A stretch of 64,000 nucleotides of DNA from Hippopus hippopus (Eukaryota > Mollusca > Bivalvia > Cardiida > Cardiidae). A program made the translations under genes and the position numbers. The notes beneath the pieces were generated by a model. That model had not been told where the DNA came from, ran no database searches, and worked only from the letters and a program-made list of their open reading frames with translations. The DNA lies in assembly GCA_946811185.2 (NCBI GenBank), contig OX328110.1, positions 17,290,456-17,354,455 of the forward strand. Reading direction: 5' to 3'. Position 1 is the first letter of the stretch; every line of letters begins with the position of its first letter. Below are positions 33,304 to 44,334 of the stretch, piece by piece.

Positions 33304-33507
33304 TTTCAGACTGGTTCAAATTGTAACAATAAGCAGATGATGAACTAACTGCTGCACAAATTAGGAATTTTTTCCTTGAAAGGGTAGAAAACATATTGGG
33401 GGAAAAGGAGGAAATGCAGGTTATCAGCATTTTCTCCCTTTCCCACAATGGTTTCAAAGGTCTCTTTCATTAGGGGTTGTGAAAAGTTGGGTAGTAAAGG
33501 GTTAATA
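33298..33507 (-). repeat. M1 MITE, cut at the left end
   Basis: Begins inside the B half ('aaatttcagactggttcaaattg') and ends GGTAGTAAAGGGTTAA. The B halves of the two copies meet at a shared 'taaatttcag'. Confidence 0.7.
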
Positions 33508-33654
33508 TGAATTTTATCACATGGATGGGGTGCAACATATGGGTAGCCAAAATTTTTGTCAAGTGTAATATATTAAACAGAGGTAAAATATGCTTATGAG
33601 CCTTTTATGCCTTCAATTTATGCTTTACTGAGTTGTTTACAAAGTTAATCTGAT

Positions 33655-33830
33655 CAACCCCATACCATACAATCTCGACTATTAACAACCCTGAGAAAGA
33701 AGCCTATTGAAAAGATTGTGGGAAAAGGAGAAAATTGCTGGTAACCAGCATTTTCTCCTTTTCCCACATTCTTTTCTCCCCTTCCCCTAAAAAAAAGACA
33801 AGTTCTTTACCAGAAAACAAAATTGTAGAG
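33655..33830 (+). repeat. M1 MITE, truncated
   Basis: 'caaccccataccatacaatctcgac', palindrome with an extra T ('gaaaattgctggtaacc'), and almost no B half. Confidence 0.65.
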
Positions 33831-33845
33831 TAACTGTTGTCAACA

Positions 33846-34123
33846 TTAAACTTTTACCAAACGACAAAAGTTTAGACCAGTTTAGATTGAAAGAATTTGC
33901 AGACGACAAATTAAATATCATATGTACTCAAAACATGAAATCTGCTTTCAAAAGGTAGAAAACATTGATAACCAGCATTTTCTCCTTTTCCCACCATGAT
34001 TTCTACCCTTTGAATCAGAATTTTAATGTTTTGAATAACATTTTATTTGTCGTCTGCTACAATGCTCTCAGTTTAGACAGTGCTTAGACAATATTAAAAT
34101 TTTGTTATTTGGTAAAGAGTTAA
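33846..34123. mobile_element. M1 MITE, B-B foldback isomer
   Basis: Both sides are B halves: left 'acgacaaaagtttagaccagtttagattgaaag', right 'tttgtcgtctgctacaatgctctcagtttagacag...aattttgttatttgg'. Ends TTAAACTTTTACC and GGTAAAGAGTTAA; the left palindrome arm is mostly deleted. Confidence 0.8.
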
Positions 34124-34348
34124 CCCTTTACCAGATGACAAAATTTTAGCCTTGTCCAAATTGAGAGCTTTTGCAGACGACAATTTCAGTGTGGCTCAAA
34201 TGGTGCAATTTTTCTTTGGTAGGGAAGAAAACATTGTGAGAAAAGGAGAAAGTGCTGGTTACCAGCATTTTCTCCTTTTTGCACAATGTTTTCAAAAGGC
34301 TTCTTTCCCAGGGTCGTTAAAAGTCGGCATTGTGCGGTAAAGGGTTAA
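34120..34348 (-). mobile_element. M1 MITE, intact 229 bp, CCC at both ends
   Basis: TTAACCCTTTACCAGATGAC to GGTAAAGGGTTAA. It shares its left TTAA (34120-34123) with the B-B copy before it. Confidence 0.92.
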
Positions 34349-34470
34349 AGACATTTCCAGACACCAAATTATATGTGGCTCAAATGTTGGGACTTATCCT
34401 TGAAATGTTGGAAAACATGGTTAAAAAAGAATCTCCTTTTGCAACAGTGTTTCTATAAAAAGCGCCAAAA
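34349..34470 (-). repeat. M1 MITE, partial
   Basis: 'gacatttccagacaccaaattatatgtggctcaaatgttggg' to 'aatctccttttgcaacagtgtttct'. Confidence 0.5.
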
Positions 34471-34560
34471 TGATCAATGGGCAGCCAAAAAAACTGTTGT
34501 AAAGCATGATTTAACAAAACTTAATAAAGCTTGTACTTATGACATTAATATACTCAAACT

Positions 34561-34930
34561 TTAAAGGCCCAGTAGTGACCAAAAGTAAAAAGTGCAGGTG
34601 TTAAAATGCATTTAAATTTACATCATCATGTAACCTTTAAAAGTATGGAAATTATTTTAAAGATAACAATATGTTATGGTATGGTTGGTTAGAGTTTAAT
34701 TAATGCTGGCAGAAAAATGAATTTAAAAATCAGGTAAAAAGTTAACAAATGTCATAAGATAGAGCAACCAGGCAACTTTTTAGCTGGTGTTGAAATAAAT
34801 TATTCTTCAAGTGACGGGGTAAAATAACTGATTGTCAACTTCATATTAATTTCTGTGCTGGTATGATTGAAATTTAAATGCATTTTTACACCCGCCTTGA
34901 TTACTTTTGGCTACTACTGGGCCTTTAAGT
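34561..34930. mobile_element. M3 MITE, reference copy
   Basis: TTAAAGGCCCAGTAGTGACC at the left; TTAAAGGCCCAGTAGTAGCC on the reverse strand at the right. Terminal inverted repeats are about 65 bp and include 'ccaaaagtaa' and 'aaaatgcatttaaattt'. No coding frame; superfamily unknown. Confidence 0.85.
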
Positions 34931-34965
34931 TTGATTAATGCTTCACATGGTAGGAAAGTATGATA

Positions 34966-35262
34966 TCATAGGACTTAGACAACCTTTGTATCGTAAGACT
35001 TGGACAACTTTGTATCATAAGACCTAGACAACCCTTGTATCATAAGGCTTAGACAGCCTTTGTATCACAAGGCTTAGACAACCTTTGTATCACAAGGCTT
35101 AGACAGCCTTTGTATCATAAGACTTAGACAACTTTTTGTATCATAAGACTAAGACAACATTTGTACCATAAGACTTAGACAACCTTTGTATCACAAGGCT
35201 TAGACAACCTTTGTATCATAAGACTTAGACAACCTTTGTATCATAAGACTTAGACAACCTTT
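34966..35262. repeat. 25-bp minisatellite
   Basis: About 12 tandem units of TTGTATCAYAAGRCTTAGACAACCT with few substitutions. Confidence 0.92.
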
Positions 35263-35455
35263 CAGCAAACAATTCTGAGTTTGATCAAGAGGCTTTTGAA
35301 AACAATGTTGGAAAAGAAGAAAATGCTGGTAGCAAGATGTTTCCTGCCCTTTCAAAGACAAATCCTGTCATTTGAGCACCAGTTTAATTTGTCCTCTGCA
35401 AATTCGTTTGATTTGGACAGGTCTAAAATCATCTGTCAGGTAATGAGGTTAGGTA
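35255..35455 (+). mobile_element. M1 MITE with right palindrome arm lost
   Basis: 'cctttcagcaaacaattctgagtttgatcaagagg', then 'aaaatgctggtagcaagatgtttcctgccc', and a B half ending 'caggtaatgaggtta'. The minisatellite abuts its left end. Confidence 0.7.
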
Positions 35456-35653
35456 AGTAGGTTAAAACTTTTTAAGATGTTCTGAAAAAATGCCCCAGTT
35501 TAAGTTCCGTACTTAAAGCGAAAGTATAAAGCTTTTTAAAACACAATATAACAGAAGATAAAAAGTGACTAACATTCAAAACGGTGCTATTTATGACTAA
35601 GCATTTGTTGAAAAAACACTTTAAAAGGAGATTTTTCTGGATAAAAATGTACT

Positions 35654-36117
35654 TAAGTCTTTTACCAAAGGACAAAATGTTTAACTTGTCCAAATTGAAA
35701 GAATTTGCAGACGCCAAAATAAATTTGAATCAAAAACTGAAATTTGTTCATGGTACGGTTGAAAACATTGTGGAAAAAGAAGAAAATGCTGTTTACCAGC
35801 CTTTTTGCCTTTTTCCACAATGTTTTCAAAAATTTCTTCTTCCCCAGGGTTGGGCCTATCAAAAAAATATCTGTGTTTAGGGTTTCAGTCCAAGATGGTG
35901 TAGGTAGGGTAGGTAGGGATTTATTATTTTTTTTCCAAGAACTTTTTACATGGGCCATGTAGCAAAATCACACCCAACAGATCTTTTTTTTTTCCAATCG
36001 TACCATAAAAAGTTTAGGATCAGCAGCATTTTCTAGGTAGGGTAGGGAAACCCTAAACACAGATATTTTTTTTTTTAGGCCTTGTCAAGAACTTGGGATG
36101 GTTTAGCAAAGACTTAA
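35654..36117 (-). mobile_element. M1 MITE interrupted by a foldback
   Basis: B half from 'agtcttttaccaaaggacaaaatg', palindrome, then the A half stops at 'ccccagggtt' (35850) and resumes at 'gtcaagaacttgggatggtttagc' (36084), ending TTAA at 36114-36117. Confidence 0.75.
35851..36083. mobile_element. Foldback element with GGCCTA ends, inserted in M1
   Basis: 'GGCCTATCaaaaaaatatctgtgttt' plus 'agggtttc' at the left; the inverse 'gaaaccctaaacacagatattttttttttttAGGCC' at the right. The middle carries 'taggtagggtaggtaggg'. Confidence 0.75.
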
Positions 36118-36343
36118 CTCTTTACCACACGAGAAAATTTTAGACTGGTCCTAATTGAAAGCATTTGCAGACGACAAATCAAAGGTTGCACAAATTAGGA
36201 AATTTTTCTTTGAAATGTTAGAAAAACATTGTGGGAAAAGGAGAAAATGTTGGTTACCAGCATTTTCTCCTTTTCCCACAATGTTTTCAAAAGGCTTCTT
36301 CCTCAAGGTCATTAAAACTTGAGATTATGTGGTAAAGGGTTGA
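36114..36343 (-). mobile_element. M1 MITE, near intact
   Basis: TTAACTCTTTACCACACGAG to GGTAAAGGGTTGA. The palindrome has one mismatch. It shares TTAA with the preceding copy. Confidence 0.9.
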
Positions 36344-36437
36344 AAGGCAGATTCCATTATTTGAGCAAAATCTGATTTGTGCTGTGAAAATATTTTGTTG
36401 CGAAAAATCTAAAATCCTGTTGTTTCGTAAAGAGTTA
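36344..36437 (+). repeat. M1 MITE, B-half fragment
   Basis: 'gcagattccattatttgagcaaaatctgatttg' to 'cgtaaagagttaa'. Confidence 0.65.
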
Positions 36438-36831
36438 AGAACTCAAGCACTTGTGTTGCACTTCCTTCAAGTGCAAAATGAATGTTGCCATAGAAACCAA
36501 AGGAAACAACTGCTGACTTTTCTATTCTGCATGATTTATTATGCATTAAACAGACATTTTGCAGTCTTTAAACTCTTTTCCCCTGTGAAGATGGGTTTGT
36601 GATGCATCCAACACTGAACCGTTGAAAACTTAATGATGGGTGGAGAAATTTATGTTCAAGTGTAAAATTCTGCACTTGCCACATTGTTATTACTGTTTTT
36701 TTTTATCATACTTAAGGCCTTTGTACAAAACAGCCAGAGTGTAAGTACTCACTTTTTGAAAATTCTTAAAAATTGCTACAAATGCTGATGCTGTCGATTA
36801 GACTGCTAGTTTGTTTCAGATTAGACTGGGA

Positions 36832-37060
36832 TTAACCCTTTACCACACAATGCCGACTTTTAACGACCCTGGGAAAGAAGCCTTTCGAAAACACTGTGGG
36901 AAAAGAGGAAAATGCTGGTAACCAGTATTTTCTCCTTTTACCACAATGTTTTCTACTTTCTGAAAGAAAAATTGCACCATTTGAGCCACATTGAAATTGT
37001 TGTCTGCAAATGCTTTCAAACTGGACAAAGCTAAAATTTCGTCATCTGGTAAAGAGTTAA
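36832..37060 (+). mobile_element. M1 MITE, intact 229 bp
   Basis: TTAACCCTTTACCACACAATGC to GGTAAAGAGTTAA. Confidence 0.94.
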
Positions 37061-37067
37061 ATTACGC

Positions 37068-37145
37068 CAAATTATACACCATCTTATTTGAACAAAATTG
37101 AAGCCCAAATTATACACCATCTTACTTGTAAAATTGAAGCCCATG
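37068..37145. repeat. Short tandem duplication
   Basis: 'ccaaattatacaccatcttattt.gaacaaaattgaagcc' occurs twice in tandem. Confidence 0.75.
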
Positions 37146-37639
37146 ACTAAGGCCTGAGCCATGCTTCCACTTATTTTGCTTTTTACCAAAAAAGGCCTAT
37201 TTGCAAAATTTGATGTTGAAGCTAAGGGCTTCAAGGCTGTCAGCTGGCATATAATCTGCCTGCAAACTCTCAGAGCTAAAATTAAAAGTAGATTAACAAA
37301 ATATACCCCATTAAGGGAAAAACCCTATCTTGCCTACAAAAGGCTTCTTTTGGTGTCACCAAAGCTAATGACTGTTTTAAAGCAAGAGAGGATCACTTTT
37401 CCTCCTATCATACACAGCTCACAATATGCAAATAAGTTCCACTAATCCATAGTGGTGTTGTATATTGGTATTTATAAAACCTGGGATTGGACTGGGGTAA
37501 AAACTCAAATTGGATGGAAGCATCTGTATAAAATTAGTAATAAATGCTACAAACTGTGGTCTGCATTCTGTGATTTAGCTAGATGGTTTTGTATCTTACT
37601 AGTTGGGTATGTGACCTGTGTGTGTGGTGCTTTATAAAA

Positions 37640-37770
37640 TTAACTCTTTACCAGACGACATAATTTCAAACTTGTCTAAATTGAAAGCATTTGCAGATGA
37701 TAAAATAAATGTGGCTTAAATAATGGTGATTGTCTTTGAAGGGATAGACAACATTGTGGGAAATGAGAAA
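37640..37770 (-). repeat. M1 MITE truncated by SINE-A
   Basis: TTAACTCTTTACCAGACGAC through the B half to 'caacattgtgggaaatgagaaatg', where the SINE tail begins. Confidence 0.75.
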
Positions 37771-38085
37771 TGTATATATGTTTGTTTGTTTGTATGGTGT
37801 TTAATGACCTTTCAATCACATTGCTGTAGCCAGTGTACATATCTATGCTCTCCCAGTGTTTCTTTTACCAGTATTATGCACAGTATTCTTCCCAAGTCAC
37901 TGACTGCTTTCTTGCGTAGCAATGTTGTCAAAACGATGATCAGCTATGAGAGAGGAATGGATTTTGTTGCAATAACTAAAATCAAATCTGGGAAAGACAT
38001 TGGCTGAGATGGGGATTTGAACTAGTGACATCCTGGTTTCAAGCATTGTAAGTGATCAACTTAGCTGCTTCGGCTTGGCTAGAAA
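37771..38085 (-). mobile_element. SINE-A
   Basis: Tail side 'tatatgtttgtttgtttgtatggtgtttaatg' at the left. The head at the right is diverged: on the reverse strand 'gatgtcactagttcaaatccccatctcagcc' keeps the B box. Confidence 0.7.
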
Positions 38086-38307
38086 GGGATAGGAGGCCAT
38101 GAATCATAAGAATGGCAGCTGACTCAACAAGTACGAGAATACTAGAGAAAACTGAATGAGTCCTTAAATGAGGAAGATTTTAGTCCATTCTTGTAAATTT
38201 TAAATGGTCCTCAAAGAAAGAAGTTTTCAGTCCATTCGTGAAAGAATCAGTTTTGAAGTGGTTAGTCACCATTATCTATGTAGCACCATTCCTATTTTCT
38301 TTAACAT

Positions 38308-38530
38308 ATTGTTAAAATTCTTTACAGACAAGAAACATTTACACTGGTCTAGACTGGGAGCATTTGCAGACATCTAATCAGATGATGGGGATTTCCTTTA
38401 AAGGGGTAGAAAACAGTGAGGGAAAAGGAGAAAATGCTGGTTACCAGCATTTTCTCCTTTTCCCACAATGTTTTCTTAAGCCTTTATTGTCAGGGATGTT
38501 CATACTAGGACAGTTTGGTAAAAGGGTAAA
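38308..38530 (-). mobile_element. M1 MITE
   Basis: 'aattctttacagacaagaaacatttacactgg' to 'cagtttggtaaaagggta'. Palindrome kept at about 38412-38474. Confidence 0.75.
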
Positions 38531-39260
38531 GAACTTTATACTTTCACTCAAGTACAAAACTTAAATTGTAGTAATTTTTAGTACAACTTAACCAACCTAC
38601 TTCAGTTGTTTCATTGAGAATACTTCCAGGAAAATACTGTGACAACTTATTCATGCAAAACTGAGATCATAGATGCAAAAGAGCTCTCAGAAAACCCTTG
38701 AGCTCGACATAAATCTGCATGAATTCTTAGCTTATGAAGCAAAGACTTAAAACCCTAAGCACCATGTAGCAGATTGGCCAGACTCTGGACAGAAATGGAA
38801 CATGAGTGTTTGATGCATTTTTTACTCGTTGACCCAGAAAAAAATATGCACAGTCACCGTCTTAGTTACCTAAACCTTGGACAAGAGCAATGACAAAATT
38901 TTCAGCTGCCATGGGCTCGATCCCAACTGCCAATGGCTTGGTGCCTAGATTTTACGTAAAAGGGGTGCCATCGGGCAGCAGTTCCTTATGTGTGATTGTA
39001 GCAATAGCTGATCAGTTTTATTAACTGTAAAAGAGATTATAAACTTTGAACTGAATTTGATCTGTTACTTCAATCAGCTAATCAAATCAACAGCTGATAA
39101 TTATCGCACCATTTACTAAGATTTGATGCTGGGAGGAAATGCAGATAAGCAAAACAATGACAAAAAGTCATTTCTGATTTAATTCTTAGAGCGCTGAATC
39201 AACCCATAAGACATTTTCAGTCTTGAAATGCGACTCAAATAATCACAATATATAAGGTTG
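38531..39260. other. No gene recognised
   Basis: No ORF or repeat stands out. 39270-39350 then carries a decayed M2 half ('gtgtagattaacgatcaggctgcatgttttgtgca'). Confidence 0.5.
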
Positions 39261-39590
39261 CTCTCTCAGTAAAGCAGATAGTGTAGATTAACGATCAGGC
39301 TGCATGTTTTGTGCAAAGGCAACGATAGTTTTGAAAGACACTTTAAGGGTTAAGGCTTTACCATGACAAAATTTTCATCATTATACCAAAGTTGCATAGT
39401 AGAAAGTACTACAAGGTAAATTCTGACTGAAAGGTAGAGATTGATTTATTGAATGTTATTTTGCACCACATTCAACATCATTTCATTCATGTCATGGCGA
39501 CAACTCACTCATTCACAGACTAGTATATCTTGGGTAATTTTGGTACTAAGCTTGGGTGTCAAAGTGTCTTATAGTAGGACACTGCCCTTG

Positions 39591-39915
39591 GACTGATTGA
39601 TTGATTGTTTGGCAATGAAAGGCATTTTCAACATTTCTGTTATATCATTGTGGCCAGTGCATCTATCCGTGCTTTCTCTGAGTTTCTTTTCACCAGTACT
39701 TTTCACAGTATTCTTTCCAAGCAACTGGCTGCATTCCCATATAACCATTGTCAAAACAATGATCAGCAGTGAGAGAGGAATGAATCCTGCCATAATGACT
39801 TATCATCAGTCCTCGAAAAGAAATTGGCCAATTTGGGTATTCAAACAGGGCACCCCCTGGTCTAAAGTCCTGCATTAAACCAACTGCAGTAATAGGGCTA
39901 GGGCCCAGCACTTTG
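39591..39915 (-). mobile_element. SINE-A
   Basis: Tail 'gattgattgattg' at 39595-39607, 'aaggcattttcaacatttctgttatatcattgtggccagtgcatctatcc' body, head near 39830-39915. Frames on either strand across it are accidental. Confidence 0.75.
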
Positions 39916-39989
39916 AGTAGGGATCAACCTGGGGCTCCAGGATTTGAAACTTACATCCTTGCCACTGAGTATCACAGAACCCTGAGAGG

Positions 39990-40228
39990 TAAGAGAAGAA
40001 CGATTCCTGTGTCCTGTTTAGCTCAGTGGTGCATTCCAGAGGTCCAGGACTCATAAGAGAAATTGAGCTGTCACCAATTAAATAGCTAAGTCAAGTTGTA
40101 AGAGGTGTACAAGCAATCAATCAAACAATCAATCAATTGATTGTTAGATCAATCAATCAGCCAATCAATCAGCCAATCAATCAGCCAATCAATCAATCAG
40201 TCAATCAATCATCAATCAATCACTTTAG
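39990..40228 (+). mobile_element. tRNA-derived SINE ending in a CAAT-type tail
   Basis: A box TAGCTCAGTGG at 40019-40029, with the B-box region less clear. The body ends 'gtaagaggtgtacaag', followed by (CAAT)n and (CAATCAGC)n repeats at 40108-40222. Confidence 0.6.
40108..40222. repeat. (CAAT)n / (CAATCAGC)n simple repeat
   Basis: Regular tetranucleotide and octanucleotide runs. Confidence 0.9.
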
Positions 40229-40229
40229 C

Positions 40230-40795
40230 ATAGTACATCCTACTGATATACCAAGGCTGTGTGTCATCTCATCTGGCCAACAACTTTGAAACCAATGGGG
40301 GCCATTCCTGTAAATTAAATTATCTCCCTTGCCAGATAAAAACTGAGGGTAACCAAATAACAGAATGGTCCTTTCACCTGTATTCCTCTGTTTTTATCCT
40401 TGGTTCCCTTGGGGATATTGCGATAAATATAACAATGATTTATGATGTATGTGTAAGGTCTGCATGTAATTCAAATCAAATTCTGTTCTTAATCATCATG
40501 AACTATGCATATATCAGTTTGTAAAAATTTTACTACATTTACTTGATATAATATCTCTGGAACATAGCTATTCAGTGCAAGAATATCAGGGATAAAATCC
40601 AAGGAATCCCCTTATCAGGACCAAATTGTACTACTGGAGAGGAACCAAGGGAAATAACTGAAGAATAGCCCTCATTGTCTTTGCATAATGGACATTATCA
40701 ATATGATAAACATTTAGCGGATGAATACAATATGAAAACATTGCGGTGAAAGGAACAAGTGCTCATAAAAAGCAAATTATTTGTTACATTTTATG
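40230..40795. other. No gene recognised
   Basis: The 87-codon frame at 40261 has no domain. 'aaccaagggaaataactgaag' near 40640 mirrors 'ttatccttggttccctt' near 40395, so a loose inverted pair is present. Confidence 0.4.
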
Positions 40796-41008
40796 TTAAA
40801 GGCCAAATAGTAGCCAAAAGTAAAGAATATAGGTATTAAAATGCATTTAAATTTACACCATTTTTTTGCCAATGAGTAACACTTGGACTGACCACACAAT
40901 AAGATATTATCATCTTCTTAATAATTTCAATACTGTTTTAGAATATTATTTAAATTCAAATGCAATTTAACACCTGCATTGTTTACTTTTGGCTGCAATT
41001 GGCTCTCT
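40796..41008. mobile_element. M3 MITE, shortened
   Basis: 'aaaggccaaatagtagccaaaagtaaag...aaaatgcatttaaattta' and the inverse 'gcaatttaacacctgcattgtttacttttggctgcaattgg'. Confidence 0.75.
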
Positions 41009-41402
41009 ATTATGTTCTGTATCATAATAAACATTTGTCTTCTGTGGACATATAGTTATGTTATCACTCTTTTTCATTTGAAAGGGTTTCAAAACTTTTT
41101 GAAAGATTGCAATTCCTCCTATCGCCACAATGTTTTCAAAACAAAATCTGTCTTCTGCAGGCATATAAAATTTTGTTTTAGCTCTGTTTTTCATTTGAAA
41201 GGGTTGAATGTTTTAAAGGATTGCCATTTCTCCTTTTGTCACAGTCTTTCAAAAGTGGTCTGCTGCAATTCAAAACAAACTATCTGCAGGGGGTTCTAAG
41301 ATAAGGATTTTGCATTCCAGAGTTTAACCACATGACAGATTTTCACTCATTTATTCACTTGACCTGTGACCTCAGATAAACTGTCTGTTATCAGTTCTAT
41401 CT

Positions 41403-41594
41403 TTAATCCTTTACCACACAATTCCTGAGTTTTAATGACCCCGAGGAAAAAGTCTTTTGAAAACCATGTGGAGAAAGGAGAAAATGCTAGTAACCAGCAT
41501 TTTCTCCTTTTCCCACAAGGTTTTCTACACTTTCACCGACAATCACATCTATTTTGACCAGTCTAAAATTTTGTCATCTGGTATAGAGTTAATC
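41403..41594 (+). mobile_element. M1 MITE with shortened B half
   Basis: TTAATCCTTTACCACACAATTCC to GGTATAGAGTTAA. Confidence 0.8.
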
Positions 41595-41822
41595 CTTTAC
41601 CACTGGATTGGAGCCTACATTTTAAAACTCACGAGAAAGACAGCTTTTCAAAAAGCATTGTGGGAAAAAGGGAGAAAAAGCTTGTAACCAGCATTGTCTC
41701 CTTTTCAGACACTGTTTTGTTTATTGTTCCAATAAAATCCCAATCATTTGGGCCATATTTGAATTTTTGTCTGCAAATGCTTTCAGTTAATAGACGTGTC
41801 TGAAACGTTGGTGTCTGGTTTC
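41589..41822 (+). mobile_element. M1 MITE, abutting the previous one
   Basis: TTAATCCTTTACCACTGG to 'ttggtgtctggtttcc'. The A half is diverged. Confidence 0.65.
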
Positions 41823-41992
41823 CAGGCTGAAAGTATTTTACAGACAGCTATTTAAAAGTAGCTAAAGTGACCAGTTATGTCTTGGAAAGGGCAGATAACA
41901 CTATGGGAAAAGAAAGATTGCTGTGTACCTGCATTTTCTCCTTTTCTCATGGTGTTTTCTAAAGCATGGGGTTTGTTTGGTGAAGGGTTAAT
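41823..41992 (-). repeat. M1 MITE, left-truncated
   Basis: 'aggctgaaagtattttacagac' to 'gtttgtttggtgaagggttaa'. Confidence 0.6.
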
Positions 41993-42122
41993 ACTGTATG
42001 AGGGTTTAGGACTCACAAAGGGTAGTATATTATCAAATTTCTTTGAGTGAAGTTTTCAGCTGTATTTTACTTTTGAACGTCAGTGTGGTATTAAATAGCA
42101 TTACGTGAATATTCCATATTCC

Positions 42123-42310
42123 TTTACTGCCTACGCCAGGTAGTGCAGTTAGTAGCATCAGATGGTGCCTGATTCAAATCCCTAACTCGGCCAACTTCTT
42201 TCCAAGGATTGATAATAGTCATTGCAATAGGATTCACTGCTCTGTCAGTACTGATCATTATTATGAAGATTTTATGTGGGAAAGCAACAATTGGTTTGGG
42301 AAGGAAATAA
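42123..42310 (+). mobile_element. SINE-A, 3'-truncated
   Basis: Head 'gccaggtagtgcagttagtagcatcagatggtgcctgattcaaatccc' with B box TGATTCAAATCCC at 42171-42183, then 'ttctttccaaggattgataatagtcattgcaa'. Confidence 0.7.
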
Positions 42311-42326
42311 TGTTGAAAACACTTTA

Positions 42327-42432
42327 TTAACTCTTTAGTCAAAGGCGAGTCAGATATTGAAACTTACCTGTAATAGAATAGGAAACATTGTGGGAAAAGT
42401 GCTTTTCCCACAATGTTCTGAAGAGTTAATAC
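42327..42432. repeat. Minimal M1 derivative with short perfect hairpin
   Basis: 'aactctttagtcaaaggcgag' ... AACATTGTGGGAAAAG / CTTTTCCCACAATGTT around 'tg' ... 'ctgaagagttaa'. Most of both halves is gone. Confidence 0.65.
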
Positions 42433-42561
42433 CATACTAACAAAGGTACTTCTTTAATCTTTCAGCACTGTAATATATAAACTCAATCTCTTCTGATGGT
42501 TGAAAATGCAGTCTACAAAAACTGGCCTAAGATTTTTATCATAATAATAGACTTGACTAAA

Positions 42562-42640
42562 CAAGCAGACAGTGTAGATGCAACATTGTATTGCAATGTC
42601 AGTGCAGTCTGATTTTAATCTATGCTATCCTCAAGAGTGC
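42562..42640. repeat. M2 core palindrome
   Basis: 'cagacagtgtagatgcaacattgtattgcaatgtcagtgcagtctgattttaatc'. Confidence 0.5.
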
Positions 42641-42933
42641 TTGTTTTTGCAAGTGGGGCTAGAAGGATCAAAAAATCAATATTTGCAGACAAATTCTGCT
42701 CTTAAATGGCAAAGACTTATTAAAATTTGGTTTTGCTTGCATTTTATTGTCCTTGGAGGGAAAGAGTGGAAGGTCAGACAGTGTCCCTGTGACTCAAGCC
42801 CAGTGATAATTGGTCAATTACTTTCCTGGTCATGACATCAGACTGGTCAAGTAGAAATTACCCTGCTGGTCAATTTTGGTCATTTTATGTGTGAGGTCAG
42901 ACAGGTTTCCTGTGGGTTGTCTATCACATATAC

Positions 42934-43128
42934 CCTGTACCAAATAATCTTATTAACCCTTTTAAGTAGATTTAGGCCTTTGAAAACACTGCGGGAAAAG
43001 GACAAAATGCTGGTAACCTATATTTTCTCCTTTTCCCACAATGTTTTGAACACTTTCAAGAGAATTTTCTATTTTTGATTCACTTTTCATTTGTCATATG
43101 CAAATGCTTTCAATTTTGACAGATTTAA
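42934..43128 (+). mobile_element. M1 MITE, right end cut by the next copy
   Basis: 'taccctgtaccaaataatcttattaaccc' through the B half to 'tcaattttgacagaTTTAA'. Confidence 0.75.
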
Positions 43129-43354
43129 CTCTTTACCAAACGAAAAAATTTTAGACTTGTTCAAATTGAAAGCATTTGAAGGTGATAAAATAAAGGTGAC
43201 AGATAAACTGAAATTTGTTTTGGGAAGGTTGGAAAACAGTGTGGGTAAAGGAAAAAAATTCTGGTTACCAGCATTTTCTCCTTTTTCCACAATGTTTTCA
43301 AAAGTTCTCTTCCTCAGGGTCGTTAAAACTCAGGATTGTGTGTTAAAGAGTTAA
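43125..43354 (-). mobile_element. M1 MITE, 230 bp
   Basis: TTAACTCTTTACCAAACGAA to 'gtgtgttaaagagTTAA'. It sits in the B half of the previous copy. Confidence 0.88.
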
Positions 43355-43382
43355 TGTCAGTTTTCCTCTTGGTTGTCTAATG

Positions 43383-43560
43383 TGCCCCTTACCAAACAAT
43401 TCTGCGTTTACAGCCCTGAGGAAGAAAATGCTAGAAACCAACATAATGTTCTTTTCCCACAATATTTTCTACCCTTTAAAAAACAGATACCATTATTTTG
43501 AACAACCTCTTTGTCATTAAATGCTCTTTCAACTTCAACAAGTATAAGATTCTGTCATGT
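43383..43560 (+). repeat. M1 MITE, degenerate
   Basis: 'gccccttaccaaacaattctgcg' with most of the left arm missing, then a diverged B half. Confidence 0.6.
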
Positions 43561-43566
43561 CTTGTA

Positions 43567-43854
43567 TTTACTCCTTTACCAGAGGACAAAATTTTTAGAC
43601 TTGTTGAATTTAAAAGCCTTTACCCACAAAAAATTGAATATGTCTCATATTTTGGAATAATTATGTCTGCGAAAGGGTAGAAAACATTGTGGGAAAAGGA
43701 GAAATTGCTGGTAAGTGGCATTTTTTCCTCTGCCCACAATGTTTTATACCCTACCAAGAGACAAATTCTATCATATGATCTAGTTTTAATTTGTAGTCTG
43801 CATCCTTTCGATTTGCGGACTGGTCTAAAATTTTGTTGTTTGGTAAAGGGTTAA
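43567..43854. mobile_element. M1 MITE, B-B foldback isomer
   Basis: Left 'ctcctttaccagaggacaaaatttttagacttg', right 'gcggactggtctaaaattttgttgtttggtaaagggTTAA'. Both contain the B-specific 'gtagaaaac / gttttataccctacc' junction. The length of 288 bp exceeds that of A-B copies, as two B halves predict. Confidence 0.82.
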
Positions 43855-44002
43855 GGAAAAAGTCTGCTAGATTTATAGTAAAAGTTGTAAATCTGCTGCA
43901 CAGGTGTGATGAAATCAGCTGAATCAGCAAAAAAAATTGAAACTCATCAATAAAGAGGTAATTAGACTGGTTCCTCCTGAAATAGATTTTAAGCAGACAA
44001 AC

Positions 44003-44229
44003 TTTAACCTTTTTATCATGCAGTCCTGTATTTAAAGCAACTGTAAGGAGAAGGGCCTTTGAAAATGTTGTTGAAAAAGGGAGACCAGTATTTTATTATT
44101 TTTTCCACAATGTTTTCTACCTTTTCAATTTAAAATTCTAGATCTATCACTTGAGCAATATTTTATTTGTCCTCTGCAGTGTTTTCAATTTTGACATGTC
44201 TAAGATTGTGTTGTTTGGTAAAATGTAAA
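44003..44229 (+). repeat. M1 MITE, degenerate
   Basis: 'tttaacctttttatcatgcagtcctg' to 'gttgtttggtaaaatgtaa'. Confidence 0.65.
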
Positions 44230-44334
44230 ATGGAGATGTTGAATGGGTAAAATGGTAAACAACTGGAGAAAAGATTGTGTCAAAAGAAAAAATTTTCTCT
44301 ATAAAAATGTGTATAAGCTATGCTGTCAGAAATG

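Noticed and set aside
34966..35262. CRISPR-like array
   Set aside because: Direct tandem minisatellite with no spacers, in a eukaryotic intron.
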